This document shows, piece after piece, positions 26,152-34,613 of a stretch of 64,000 bases of DNA. This DNA comes from Caldimonas thermodepolymerans (GTDB taxonomy: Bacteria; Pseudomonadota; Gammaproteobacteria; Burkholderiales; Burkholderiaceae_C). The stretch lies in NCBI RefSeq assembly GCF_015476235.1, contig NZ_CP064338.1, positions 62,001-126,000 on the forward strand, written 5' to 3'. The notes under the pieces were generated by a model. It ran no database searches and was not told the DNA's origin. It was given only the letters and a program-made list of their open reading frames with translations. Each line of letters opens with the position of its first letter. Positions within the stretch are counted from its first letter, which is position 1. The translations under genes and the position numbers were made by a program.

Positions 26152-26915
26152 TCAGGCCTTCAGCTTGTACCCCGTGCGCAGAATCCACGCCGCGATCGCG
26201 ACGAAGGCCACGGCAAAGGCCAGCGTCATCGCCAGGCTCAGGCCGATGCTCACGTCGCCGGCGCCGTAGAAGCTCCAGCGGAAGCCGCTGACCAGGTAGA
26301 CCACCGGGTTGAACAGCGAGAGGGTCTGCCAGACCGGCGGCAGCATGTGGATCGAGTAGAAGCTGCCGCCGAGGAAGGTCAGCGGCGTGACCACCAGCAG
26401 CGGGATCAGCTGCAGCTTCTCGAAGCCGTCGGCCCAGATGCCGATCACGAAGCCGAGCAGGCTGAAGGTCACCGCGGTGAGCACCAGGTAGAACAGCATC
26501 CACACCGGGTGCTCGATGCGCAGCGGCACGAACAGCGCGGCCGTCGCGAGGATGACGAGGCCGAGCAGGATGGACTTGCTGGCCGCCGCGCCCACGTAGC
26601 CGAGCAGGATCTCCAGGTGCGACACCGGTGCCGACAGCAGCTCGTAGATCGTGCCGGTGAACTTCGGGAAGTAGATGCCGAACGAGGCGTTGGAGATGCT
26701 CTGGGTCAGCAGCGACAGCATGATCAGGCCCGGGACGATGAAGGCGCCGTAGTTCACGCCATCGATCTCGGGGATGCGCGAGCCGATCGCCGCGCCGAAG
26801 ACCACGAAGTACAGCGAGGTCGACAGCACCGGCGAGACGATGCTCTGCAGCAGCGTGCGCCGCGTGCGCGCCATCTCGAACTGGTAGATCGCGCGGACGG
26901 CATGCCAGTTCATGC

Positions 26916-26919
<4 letters not shown>
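26152..26919 (-). CDS. ABC-2 type exporter permease
   Basis: A 255-residue protein with six membrane helices and the ABC-2 pattern ([19 protein letters not shown], the central [17 protein letters not shown], and [16 protein letters not shown]). It resembles YadH-type permeases. Its ATG overlaps the stop of the ATPase gene (ATGA), so they form one exporter. YadGH-like pairs have an unknown substrate; drug, lipid or polysaccharide are possible. Confidence 0.92.
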
Positions 26920-27845
<926 letters not shown>

Positions 27846-27959
27846 GGTCGGCACGCGTCGGGGGAAGCCGCCGATGATGACCCAGTTGCCGCCGTCGTGC
27901 AGTCCCGCTGCGCAAAACCTGGAAAGCGACCGGCTGTTGCAACCTGGTGCAATGCCGGG

Positions 27960-28547
27960 CTTGGCCCGGAGACTGTCCGGGCGGTGCCGAACGGCTTCCT
28001 ACGGTCGGCCCTGTTCGGCGCGATCGCCAAGGGGCGGCGGCGGTACATCAACGGCGAGGATCTCGCCGCCGTCGATGGCGTGACGATCCGCTACAAGGGC
28101 GAACGCCTCGACCAAGGCGACCTCGATGTGTGGGAAAGCGTGCTGCACGCCGTGCGCCTTCAGGAGCTGGGCAGTCGGTGCCGCGTCACGTCCTACGCCC
28201 TACTGAAGCTCATGGGCAAGACCGACACCGGCAAGAACCGGGCGACCCTGCAAACGCGCATCGAGCGGCTTGTAGCCAATGCCGTGACCGTCAAGCAGGG
28301 CCGCTACACCTACATCGGCGGCCTGATTCGCTTCGCGGCGAAGGACGAGGAAACGCAGGAGTGGGTCATCGAGCTGGACGAGAAGCTGCGCCCGCTGTTC
28401 GCCGCCGACCAGTTCACGCAGGTGGAATGGGCCGTGCGCCATGCGCTGGACGGCCACCAGCTCGCGCAGTGGCTGCATGGCTTCTACGCCAGCCACGCCA
28501 AGCCGTTCCCGATCAAGATCGAGACGCTGCACCGGCTCTGCGGTAGC
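27960..28547 (+). pseudogene. trfA: TrfA plasmid replication initiator fragment, truncated at both ends
   Basis: The frame reads [65 protein letters not shown] and ends [19 protein letters not shown]...LHRLCGS. This is the conserved middle of TrfA from IncP and related broad-host-range plasmids. The N-terminal region has no start codon of its own except an in-frame GTG at 27984. Homology stops abruptly at the GGTAGC before a GC hairpin, about 60 residues short of the family's C-terminus. It is a remnant of an integrated plasmid and probably not functional. Confidence 0.85.
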
Positions 28548-28632
28548 CCCCTTCGGGGGGGATTGCCCACGCCCGCGCGCACAGGCAAAGTGCGTGGTAC
28601 GAACGTTGCGCCAATTTGCATGAAATTTAGTA

Positions 28633-28648
28633 CTGTACAAACATCCAG
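28633..28648. promoter_or_regulatory. LexA-like box of a lost integron-integrase promoter
   Basis: CTGT-ACAAACAT-CCAG differs from the SOS consensus CTGT-N8-ACAG by one base. The surrounding bases (CAGTCAATGCCT after the box) align with the intI1 promoter of class 1 integrons, where LexA represses the integrase. No integrase frame is found on the minus strand to the left; trfA sequence begins within about 70 bp. The region 28548-28689 otherwise holds only a GC-rich hairpin (GCCCCCTTCGGGGGG) and no gene. Confidence 0.6.
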
Positions 28649-28689
28649 TCAATGCCTGGAAACGCAGGCTGGGCGCGGCTTTACGCCCG

Positions 28690-28765
28690 ATCGAGCCGCC
28701 GGTGTTAGGGAGACAGCCGTCGGTGTTATGCAGCAGTTTTGCTCCCTATAACACGTTAGGTGCAA
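28690..28765 (+). other. attI: Integron attI recombination site (no integrase gene)
   Basis: Two direct repeats GGTGTTA (28701-28707 and 28722-28728) precede GTTATGCAGCAG, then CCCTATAACAC and the crossover core GTTAGGT (28755-28761). This order and much of the sequence match attI1 (DR repeats, GTTACGCAGCAG, CCCTAAAACAAAGTTAGG). The first cassette starts directly at the core. An attC is less likely, because no long folded arm structure is present and the direct-repeat pair is specific to attI. Confidence 0.8.
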
Positions 28766-28782
28766 GAAAAAGGAGCGCTGAT

Positions 28783-29442
28783 ATGACAACAATGAGAATC
28801 TTGGCGTGCGTGCTGTCCGCTGTGCTCTTATCGGGATGCGCTGGATTCATTAGGTCGGACGTGGCTGTGTTTCATCAACTCGGAGATAGTCCAACTCCGA
28901 CGACATATATTTTTGTTCCGCTAAAAGGTCAGGAAAACAGTCTCGAGTACAAGACGTATGCGGCGCTCATTCGCCAAGAGCTCAATAAGCATCAGTACAG
29001 AGAAGTTACAGAAAAAGAAAAACCCGATGTTGTAATCGCTTTCGACTATGGGATCGACAGTGGGAAGCAAAAGTTGGAGTCCATCCCAATTTTTGGTCAG
29101 ACAGGCGTTTCATCATCAACTACGTATGGCACGTTGAACACATACGGCAACTACGGCTCATATTCTGGTACTACAACCTATACGCCCACCTACGGAGTAG
29201 TTGGTTCTTCTACTGTATCGAGAACAGAGTATGCCCGTGGGTTATGGCTGTACATCGTTGACGCTAAAAGCGTTGGAACAGAAAAGCTCAACGTTCTGTA
29301 TGAGGGCAACGTGAAGAGTACCGGCTCTTCATCGCAGCTATCGCGGGTGATGCCGGCGATGATACAAGCGTTATTCAAGTCGTTTCCAGGGAAAAGCGGT
29401 GCAACAAGAACAGAAACTACCCCGATACCGATAGAGCAATGA
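28783..29442 (+). CDS. DUF4136-type lipoprotein, gene cassette 1
   Basis: 219 residues with a lipoprotein signal (ILACVLSAVLLSGC). The mature part has TYIFVPLKGQENSLEYKTYA, the DUF4136-like opening, and a Gly/Ser/Tyr/Thr-rich central loop (STTYGTLNTYGNYGSYSG). The end GLWLYIVDAKS...LYEGNVKSTG is typical of this envelope lipoprotein family. AAAGGAGCGCTGAT gives a good ribosome site. It lies 21 bp after the attI core and has an attC immediately downstream, so it is the first cassette. Its GC content is clearly lower than that of the flanking genes. Function unknown. Confidence 0.88.
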   Translation: MTTMRILACVLSAVLLSGCAGFIRSDVAVFHQLGDSPTPTTYIFVPLKGQENSLEYKTYAALIRQELNKHQYREVTEKEKPDVVIAFDYGIDSGKQKLESIPIFGQTGVSSSTTYGTLNTYGNYGSYSGTTTYTPTYGVVGSSTVSRTEYARGLWLYIVDAKSVGTEKLNVLYEGNVKSTGSSSQLSRVMPAMIQALFKSFPGKSGATRTETTPIPIEQ

Positions 29443-29452
29443 CAGAAATGCC

Positions 29453-29532
29453 ACCTAACAATCGCTTCGAGACGGACTCGCTACGTCGGCGCTTCGCGCC
29501 GCCTTCGCTCGCCGCTCAAGCTTGTCGTTAGA
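29453..29532 (+). other. attC: attC site 1 (80 bp)
   Basis: It starts with R-box ACCTAAC (29453-29459) and ends with the crossover core GTTAGAC (29526-29532). The arms are imperfectly complementary (CTAACAATCGCTTCGAG against CTCAAGCTTGTCGTTAG) around a GC-rich centre (GGCGCTTCGCGCC). This is the standard fold of an integron attC. It closes cassette 1. Confidence 0.88.
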
Positions 29533-29549
29533 CCAACATGGGAGGTGTC

Positions 29550-29897
29550 ATGGCAACTCGATCCAAGAAGCCTACGAAGTCTGCGTCTACGTCGGGAACG
29601 ACGGCGGCTCCAGCGAAAGCCAAGGGCGCGCCGAGATACCAGAAGAACTTGATCCCCGTGCAGTCGGGGCATGTTGCCGTTTACGCGAGTCCGCGAGTGT
29701 CCCGCGCCCTCCATGAGATTACGGAGGACATGACGCTTTATCACGGCGTTCGTCTCTCGCAGGTTCTTGAGGCGGTCTACACTCAGGGCAAGAAGGACGG
29801 CGCTCGCACAGCCTTTGAGGAACTAGACAAAAAGATCCGGGAGGTCCACAAGGCCGTGCCGCACAAGAACCCGGGGAAACCCAAGAAGACGAAATAG
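29550..29897 (+). CDS. Small basic protein, gene cassette 2
   Basis: 115 residues from the ATG at 29550, chosen because GGGAGG lies seven bases upstream. The N-terminal 40 residues are Lys/Ser/Thr/Ala-rich and probably disordered. The centre (ASPRVSRALHEITEDMTLYH, GVRLSQVLEAVYTQGKKDGA) resembles a short helical DNA-binding or ribbon-helix-helix-like fold, but no family is certain. The tail is Lys/Pro-rich. Nothing around it indicates a toxin partner. It is bounded by attC 1 and attC 2. Confidence 0.78.
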   Translation: MATRSKKPTKSASTSGTTAAPAKAKGAPRYQKNLIPVQSGHVAVYASPRVSRALHEITEDMTLYHGVRLSQVLEAVYTQGKKDGARTAFEELDKKIREVHKAVPHKNPGKPKKTK

Positions 29898-29900
29898 TTG

Positions 29901-29958
29901 GTCTAACAATTCGCCCAAGCCGACGCCGCTTCGCGGCGCGGCTTAACTCAGGTGTTAG
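29901..29958 (+). other. attC: attC site 2, interrupted in its core by an inserted element
   Basis: A canonical short attC: GTCTAAC (29901-29907), AATTCGCCCAAGCCGACGCC, the loop GCTTCGCGGC, and GCGGCTTAACTCAGGTGTTAG. The core should read GTTAGGC, but after GTTAG (29954-29958) the 150-bp element begins. The missing GC reappears at 30113-30114 behind a duplicated TTAG. Removing the element restores a complete consensus site of about 60 bp, similar to the attC of aadA-type cassettes. Confidence 0.85.
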
Positions 29959-30108
29959 CAGGCCGTTGAAAAAGTCCCGAGGAACGATGCACTGCCAAAG
30001 GCCGACCTTTCAGAACGACCTACAAGCGATTTTTCAAGAGTGGGTAAGGGGTGAGGCACCCCCGAAATCACCATTTTTTGAACCCGCATCGACTTTTTCA
30101 ACGGCCTG
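29959..30108. mobile_element. 150-bp MITE-like element with 18-bp perfect terminal repeats and TTAG duplication
   Basis: The left end CAGGCCGTTGAAAAAGTC (29959-29976) is the exact reverse complement of the right end GACTTTTTCAACGGCCTG (30091-30108). It is flanked on both sides by TTAG (29955-29958, 30109-30112). No ORF is present inside. A 4-bp TTAG duplication fits the YTAR target of IS5-type transposases, so an IS5-related non-autonomous element is inferred. Alternative: an ORF-less gene cassette, because its borders coincide with the G^TTAG crossover point. The internal 114 bp show no attC fold. Confidence 0.8.
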
Positions 30109-30329
30109 TTAGGCGTCACAGGACCCACTTCTTCCGCACTCAGACCGAACGCCACGTGCTCCGCTTACCCGAGATCGTCGCATCTGCTTCCCAATCCATT
30201 GCCGAACCGAAAGCCACGATGATTCTTGATACATCTAGGCCGCCAAACAAACGCATTCTCTGATAACACCAGCATTCACTATCGTTACGACTTAACGCTC
30301 TTAGCAGCTCATCGAATAGAAGGACAAGC

Positions 30330-30671
30330 ATGGGGTTCTATTTTGTCATTTATACATTTATTGGAATTGTTGCAGCCGCCGCCAATATATTAATCATCGA
30401 GGGACGCAAAGATGTGGGTGCTGTTCCTCTGTGGGTTCACAAGACTGGGCCGCAATTCGTTCTACTTGGAATGGCTCTCTCCATTATTGCCTTGATTACA
30501 TCGCTTGTCAATCACGGCATCGTATGGGCGGCTGTTAGTCTTGCTGAGATCGCGTTGGGTGCAATGATTGCATGGATGCTTCCAATGGGGTTGCGGGCGT
30601 TCTTAGTTGTCACGAGTCCGATTTCAGCAATTGCAATACTGGGAATCCTTTGGAAATTTTGGTATATCTAA
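30330..30671 (+). CDS. Small integral membrane protein, gene cassette 3
   Basis: 113 residues with about four hydrophobic helices (FYFVIYTFIGIVAAAANILI, GPQFVLLGMALSIIALI, GIVWAAVSLAEIALGAMIAW, ITSPISAIAILGILWKFWYI-like end). No family recognised. AGAAGGACAAGC precedes the ATG. It lies 217 bp into its cassette. The upstream part (30113-30329) carries no convincing gene; a 63-codon minus-strand frame there is not supported. GC is low compared with the chromosome. Confidence 0.75.
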   Translation: MGFYFVIYTFIGIVAAAANILIIEGRKDVGAVPLWVHKTGPQFVLLGMALSIIALITSLVNHGIVWAAVSLAEIALGAMIAWMLPMGLRAFLVVTSPISAIAILGILWKFWYI

Positions 30672-30696
30672 GCATTCAATTTGTCCCCGCAGTGAC

Positions 30697-30825
30697 GCCT
30701 AACCACTCGCTCAAGCGGAGCGCCAACGGCAGGCCACCAGGCTCGGTCTGGCGGTACGCGGTACATTTTCGCCAGCCCGGGCCCGGCATCCTGCCGTCGT
30801 CGCCCGCTTAGCTCGAACGTTAGGC
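30697..30825 (+). other. attC: attC site 3 (about 129 bp, long form)
   Basis: It begins GCCTAAC (30697-30703), followed by CACTCGCTCAAGCGGA, and ends GCTTAGCTCGAACGTTAGGC (core 30819-30825). Between the arms is a long imperfect palindrome (AACGGCAGG...CCTGCCGT, CTGGCG...CGCCAG). The size is near that of the Vibrio repeats rather than of the 60-bp sites, so the three attC sites here differ in type. It ends the cassette array. Confidence 0.82.
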
Positions 30826-30826
30826 C

Positions 30827-31144
30827 TCACAAAACGGCATAGAGCCAGTGGCGGGCGTCACGCACCATGTTTCCATCCAGCTTCCGATTCCAGTAGTCTG
30901 GCCACGACTTCGGCCGGTCGGCCGCCTTGCAGCCTGGGTGCTGATGCCAGAAACACCCATGCACGAACAGCGCTATGCGGCGGCTTGGAAACACCAGATC
31001 AGGAACGCCAGGAAGGTGCCGATCATGGAGCCGGAAGCGCAGGCCAGCGGCGTGGAGAAAGCGCCGCACGATCATTTCCGGGGCGGTGTCGCGGGAACGC
31101 ACAGCCCGCATAGTGCGGTTGCGCTGCTCCGGCGTCTCGCTCAT
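30827..31144 (-). pseudogene. vsr: Very-short-patch repair endonuclease (Vsr), C-terminally truncated
   Basis: 105 residues. TMRAVRSRDTAPEMIVRRFL, the LPGVPDLVF Asp and ALFVHGCFWHQHPGC (metal/catalytic His pair) are intact Vsr motifs. Vsr nicks 5' of T in T:G mismatches created by deamination of 5-methylcytosine. Homology ends at RDAR, and the stop lies two bases from the attC 3 core, so the last 35-40 residues including the conserved WRV..VWEC segment are missing. The ATG overlaps the stop of an upstream frame (ATGA), which is where a cytosine methyltransferase operon would be expected. Confidence 0.85.
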
Positions 31145-31260
31145 TGGCGAAATTCGATTTTCAGGCTTGGATCGGTTTCGACTTCTTCCACGATCTCGTT
31201 ATAGCGCGTTACCACGTCGCCCACGGCCACGCGCCGGCCTTCGCACGGCACGCCTGGGGC
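31141..31260 (-). pseudogene. 3' remnant of the gene that preceded vsr
   Basis: The minus-strand frame ends GRRVAVGDVVTRYNEIVEEV-ETDPSLKIEFRQ-stop, and its TGA overlaps the vsr ATG. The acidic, lower-GC wording looks coding, but only about 38 residues remain before the chromosomal GST leader begins. The family could not be identified. By context it may have been a methyltransferase or restriction-associated gene. The left boundary of the chromosome near 31260 is estimated. Confidence 0.45.
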
Positions 31261-31305
31261 AGGATGCAACTTTGCCACCGAAGCGACTCCCAGGGGAGGA
31301 TGCCG

Positions 31306-31884
31306 ATGCTCAAGCTCTACTTCCACCCGCAGAGCCGGGGCCAGATCGCGCGCTGGATGCTCGACGAAGCCGGGGCCGAGTACGAACTGGTCCACGTCGA
31401 CCTGCAGCAGGGCGAACACAAGCGGTCCGAGTTCCTGGCGATCAACCCGGCCGGCAAGCTGCCGGCCCTGGTCGACGGCGACGTCCGCGTCTACGAGAAC
31501 CCGGCGATCTGCCTCTACGTGGCCGAGAAGCATCCCGAGGCCCGGCTGGCGCCGCCGCCCGGCGCACCCGGACGCGGGCGCTTCCTGTCGCTGATGGTCT
31601 ATTCGACCGCGCAGCTGGAGCCGTCGATGGGCGAGGCGCTGCTCAAGCTGCCCCATCATCCGGCGCGCGGCTGGACCCCGTTCGACGCGGCGCAGGACGT
31701 GGTCGAGCGCGAGCTCGGCGACGGGCCGTACCTGTTCGGCGACTGGTTCACCGCGGCCGACGTGATGATCGGCTCGATGTTCATCTGGAAGCGCTGGTTC
31801 GGCGGCCCGCCCGACCGCCCGCGCATCGCGGCCTATGTCGACCGGCTGCTGCAGCGCCCGCGCTGCTCGATGCGCCGCGAGTGA
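31306..31884 (+). CDS. Glutathione S-transferase
   Basis: 192 residues. The N-terminal thioredoxin fold starts MLKLYFHPQSRGQIARWMLD, where Ser is the likely catalytic residue. NPAGKLPALVDGDVRVYENP contains the cis-Pro and the E-N glutathione site. The C-terminal domain has LFGDWFTAADVMIGSMFIW with the N-capping box. The ATG at 31306 is preferred over 31300 because GGGGAGG sits six bases upstream. This is the first intact chromosomal gene after the island. Confidence 0.93.
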   Translation: MLKLYFHPQSRGQIARWMLDEAGAEYELVHVDLQQGEHKRSEFLAINPAGKLPALVDGDVRVYENPAICLYVAEKHPEARLAPPPGAPGRGRFLSLMVYSTAQLEPSMGEALLKLPHHPARGWTPFDAAQDVVERELGDGPYLFGDWFTAADVMIGSMFIWKRWFGGPPDRPRIAAYVDRLLQRPRCSMRRE

Positions 31885-31902
31885 TCCCTGCGCGGCGCCG
31901 CT

Positions 31903-32238
31903 TCAGCGGTGCCCCGGCGCACTGCCGGCCGGAAAGCGCGCCTCGTTGCGGTCCATCTTGGCGTGGGCGGCCTCGATCAGGTCGATGCCCAGCGCATCGG
32001 CCAGGCGCGCCAGGTAGATGAACACGTCGGCCGCCTCGTCGCGGATGCGCTGCAGGCGCTCGGGTTCGGGCGCGCGGCTCTCGTCCTCGGTCAGCCATTG
32101 CAGTTCGGCGACCAGTTCGCCGGTCTCGCCGGCCAGGGCCATCGCAAGGTTCTTCGGCGAGTGATAGCGCTCCCACTGCTTTGCGGCGGAAAACTCGCGC
32201 AGGCGCTGCACCAGCGCCTGCAGCCGGTCGTCGGGCAT
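31903..32238 (-). CDS. MazG-like nucleotide pyrophosphohydrolase
   Basis: 111 residues. The helix-rich core carries NLAMALAGETGELVAELQWL and RDEAADVFIYLARLADALGI, giving the EExxE and ExxD metal-binding motifs of all-alpha NTP pyrophosphatases. The short length and FSAAKQWERYHSPKNL opening place it with the dCTPP1/RS21-C6-like group, which hydrolyses modified or excess dNTPs. Convergent with the GST gene. Confidence 0.93.
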   Translation of the reverse strand: MPDDRLQALVQRLREFSAAKQWERYHSPKNLAMALAGETGELVAELQWLTEDESRAPEPERLQRIRDEAADVFIYLARLADALGIDLIEAAHAKMDRNEARFPAGSAPGHR

Positions 32239-32352
32239 CGGGCGTCTCCAGGGAGATGACGGGCCTTGCATTGTGACGCGGACGGCGACAGCGGCGTCGT
32301 CTATGCTCGACGCATCGGGTGCCGGTGCGTGCCGGCCAAGGAGCTTACCGAC

Positions 32353-33015
32353 ATGTCGCTCGACGCCATCGAAATCGAAACCGGGCCGGGGCCGACGGCC
32401 TGCCTGATCGTGCTGCACGGGCTGGGGGCCGACGGCAGTGACTTCGTGCCGGTGGTGCAGGCACTGGACCTGGACGACCTCGGCCCGGTGCGCTACGTGC
32501 TGCCGCATGCGCCGGCGCGCCCCGTCACCGTCAACGGCGGCTACGTGATGCCGGCCTGGTACGACATCCTCGGCCCCGGCGCCCCGCAGCGCGAGGACGA
32601 GACCGGCCTGCGCGAGTCGCGCCTGATGATCGATGCGCTCATCGAGGCCGAGAAGGCGCGCGGCATCCCGGCCTCGCGCATCGTGCTGGCCGGTTTCTCG
32701 CAGGGCTGCGCGATGACGCTGATGACCGGCCTGCGCCATCGCGAGCGCCTGGCCGGGCTGGCGGGGCTGTCGGGCTACCTGCCGCTGGCCGGGACCACGC
32801 CGGCCGAGGCGGCCGCGGCGAACCGCGACGTGCCGGTGTTCCTCGCGCACGGCCGCGACGACACGGTGGTCGCGATCGAGCGCGGCATCGCCTCGCGCGA
32901 CGCGCTGCTGCGCTGGGACTATCCGGTCGAATGGCACGAGTACGAGATGGAGCACTCGGTTTGCCCGGAGGAGGTCGCCGACCTCAACCGCTGGCTGCTG
33001 CGGGTGCTGGCCTGA
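32353..33015 (+). CDS. Carboxylesterase/phospholipase family alpha/beta-hydrolase
   Basis: 220 residues with the family's LIVLHGLGADGSDFVPVV oxyanion region, nucleophile motif GFSQG, Asp in AHGRDDTVV and His in EMEHSV. This is the acyl-protein thioesterase/YpfH-like esterase group. It acts on short acyl esters in the cytoplasm. It is followed after 16 bp by a DUF445 gene on the same strand. Confidence 0.93.
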   Translation: MSLDAIEIETGPGPTACLIVLHGLGADGSDFVPVVQALDLDDLGPVRYVLPHAPARPVTVNGGYVMPAWYDILGPGAPQREDETGLRESRLMIDALIEAEKARGIPASRIVLAGFSQGCAMTLMTGLRHRERLAGLAGLSGYLPLAGTTPAEAAAANRDVPVFLAHGRDDTVVAIERGIASRDALLRWDYPVEWHEYEMEHSVCPEEVADLNRWLLRVLA

Positions 33016-33031
33016 GGGCGCGCGCGGCGCG

Positions 33032-34294
33032 ATGCAGGCGACGGACGAGCGGGCCCGGGCACTGGCGCGCATGAAGCGCGTCGCGCTCGCCTTGCTGCTG
33101 CTGGCGGCGGCCACCTACGCGGTGGCGACGCTGAACGAAGGCACGCACCCGGCCTGGGGCTACGTGGCGGCCTTCGCCGAGGCGGCGATGGTCGGCGCGA
33201 TCGCCGACTGGTTCGCGGTGGTCGCGCTGTTCCGCCATCCGCTCGGGCTGCCGATCCCGCACACGGCGATCATCCCGGCCAACAAGTCGCGCATCGGCGG
33301 CAACCTCGGGCAGTTCATCGTCACGCACTTCCTCGAGACCGAGCGGGTGCTGGCCCGGCTGCGCGAGTTCGATCCCGCCGGCCGCCTGGCCGCCTGGCTG
33401 GGCGAGCCGCGCCATGCCGAACAGGTCGGCCGCCACCTGAGCGCCGCGGCGCGCTACGGCCTGGATGCCTTCGACGACGAGCGCGTGCAGCACTTCATCC
33501 GCAGCACGGTGGTCGCGCGGCTGGACCAGGTGGATGTCTCCCGCCTGGGCGGCCAGCTGCTGGACATCCTGACCGCGCGCGGGCGCCACCAGGCGCTGCT
33601 CGACGAGGTGCTGCGGCAGATCGCGGCGCTGATCCAGGACGAGGCGGTGCAGCGCAAGATCGCCGACGTGATCGCGCGCGAGGTGCGCTACCTGCGCTAC
33701 CTGGGGCTGGACAACCTGGCCGGGCAGCTGGCGACCAGCAAGATCGTCGCTGGGCTGGGCCGCATCATCGGCGAGATGGGCGAGGATGCCGGGCATCCGC
33801 TGCGCCAGCGCTTCGACGCCTTCGTCCACGGCTTCGTCGAGCGCCTGAAGGACGACCCCGAATACCGCCTCAAGGGCGAGACGATCAAGCGCGAGGTGCT
33901 GTCGCACCCGGCGCTGGCCGGCTACCTGCACGAGCTGTGGCGCGAGTTGCTCGCCTGGCTGCACGACGACCTCGGGCGCGACGACTCCTCGATCCGCCAG
34001 CGCCTCGCGCAGACGGCACGCACCCTGGGCGAGAAGCTCGCGGCCGACGCGGCGATGCGGCAATGGATCAACGACCAGATCCTCGCCGCCGCGCCGGCAT
34101 GGATCGAGCGCTACCGCCACGACATCCGCGACTACATCGTCGCGCGCGTCGAGGAATGGGACACGCAGGAGTTGACCGTCGAGCTGGAACGCAACATCGG
34201 CCGCGACCTGCAGTACATCCGCATCAACGGCACGCTGGTCGGCGGGCTGATCGGGCTGCTCATCCACGCGCTCACGCAGGCGCTGCTGCGCTAG
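33032..34294 (+). CDS. DUF445 membrane-associated protein
   Basis: 420 residues. An N-terminal membrane segment (VALALLLLAAATYAVATL) is followed by AFAEAAMVGAIADWFAVVAL-FRHPLG, IPHTAIIPANKSRIGGNLG and a long charged helical region. It ends with a second hydrophobic segment (NGTLVGGLIGLLIHALTQAL). This is the full-length YjiN-like DUF445 form. The function is unknown; a role at the envelope has been proposed for relatives. Confidence 0.92.
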   Translation: MQATDERARALARMKRVALALLLLAAATYAVATLNEGTHPAWGYVAAFAEAAMVGAIADWFAVVALFRHPLGLPIPHTAIIPANKSRIGGNLGQFIVTHFLETERVLARLREFDPAGRLAAWLGEPRHAEQVGRHLSAAARYGLDAFDDERVQHFIRSTVVARLDQVDVSRLGGQLLDILTARGRHQALLDEVLRQIAALIQDEAVQRKIADVIAREVRYLRYLGLDNLAGQLATSKIVAGLGRIIGEMGEDAGHPLRQRFDAFVHGFVERLKDDPEYRLKGETIKREVLSHPALAGYLHELWRELLAWLHDDLGRDDSSIRQRLAQTARTLGEKLAADAAMRQWINDQILAAAPAWIERYRHDIRDYIVARVEEWDTQELTVELERNIGRDLQYIRINGTLVGGLIGLLIHALTQALLR

Positions 34295-34613
34295 GCCGGG
34301 GGCCGGGCGGCCCGGTGACGGCGGGGCGCCACCTGCGCCCGAGGGACGGGACGGCCGGCGGATGCCATCCAGGCGCTGGGGGCCGAGGCCGCCCACCCCG
34401 GGCCCGCCGGGGGCGGCCCGGCACCGGCGTGGCCGGTCGCCGCAGGCCCTGCGGGGTGTCGCGCCGCCGCGGATGCATCTGCACACCGGCCTCACGCGCG
34501 CGTAACGCCTGGAGGCCTCCGGGCAGGCCGGGCACTGCGTCAAACTCCGGCCCAGCCGGCCGGTGGCCACGCCAGCCCGGTACACTTCGAGGCTTTGTGT
34601 GACTGCCCACTCC
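34295..34613. other. Intergenic region upstream of minC
   Basis: 319 bp with no gene. It is extremely GC-rich with several short palindromes (for example ACCGGC-GTG-GCCGGT near 34421-34435). The promoter of the min operon should lie at its right end, where TACACT (34581-34586) could be a -10 element 33 bp before the ATG. No clear -35 box was found. Confidence 0.4.

Noticed and set aside
28540..28565. GCCCCCTTCGGGGGG hairpin as a trfA terminator
   Set aside because: No T-run on either strand, and trfA is truncated before its normal end here. It more likely marks a recombination junction.
28552..28616. Minus-strand frame [13 protein letters not shown] as the N-terminus of an integron integrase
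   Set aside because: The position relative to the LexA-like box is right, but the residues do not resemble any IntI N-terminus I know and run into trfA within about 22 codons. It is too short to claim.
30140..30331. A 63-codon minus-strand frame in the 5' part of cassette 3
   Set aside because: No ribosome site and no recognisable domain. Cassette genes normally face away from attI; the downstream + gene explains the cassette.
27960..31260. Complete defence island or toxin-antitoxin system
   Set aside because: Only a truncated vsr and an unidentifiable gene tail relate to DNA modification. The small basic cassette protein has no toxin partner, so no intact system is supported.
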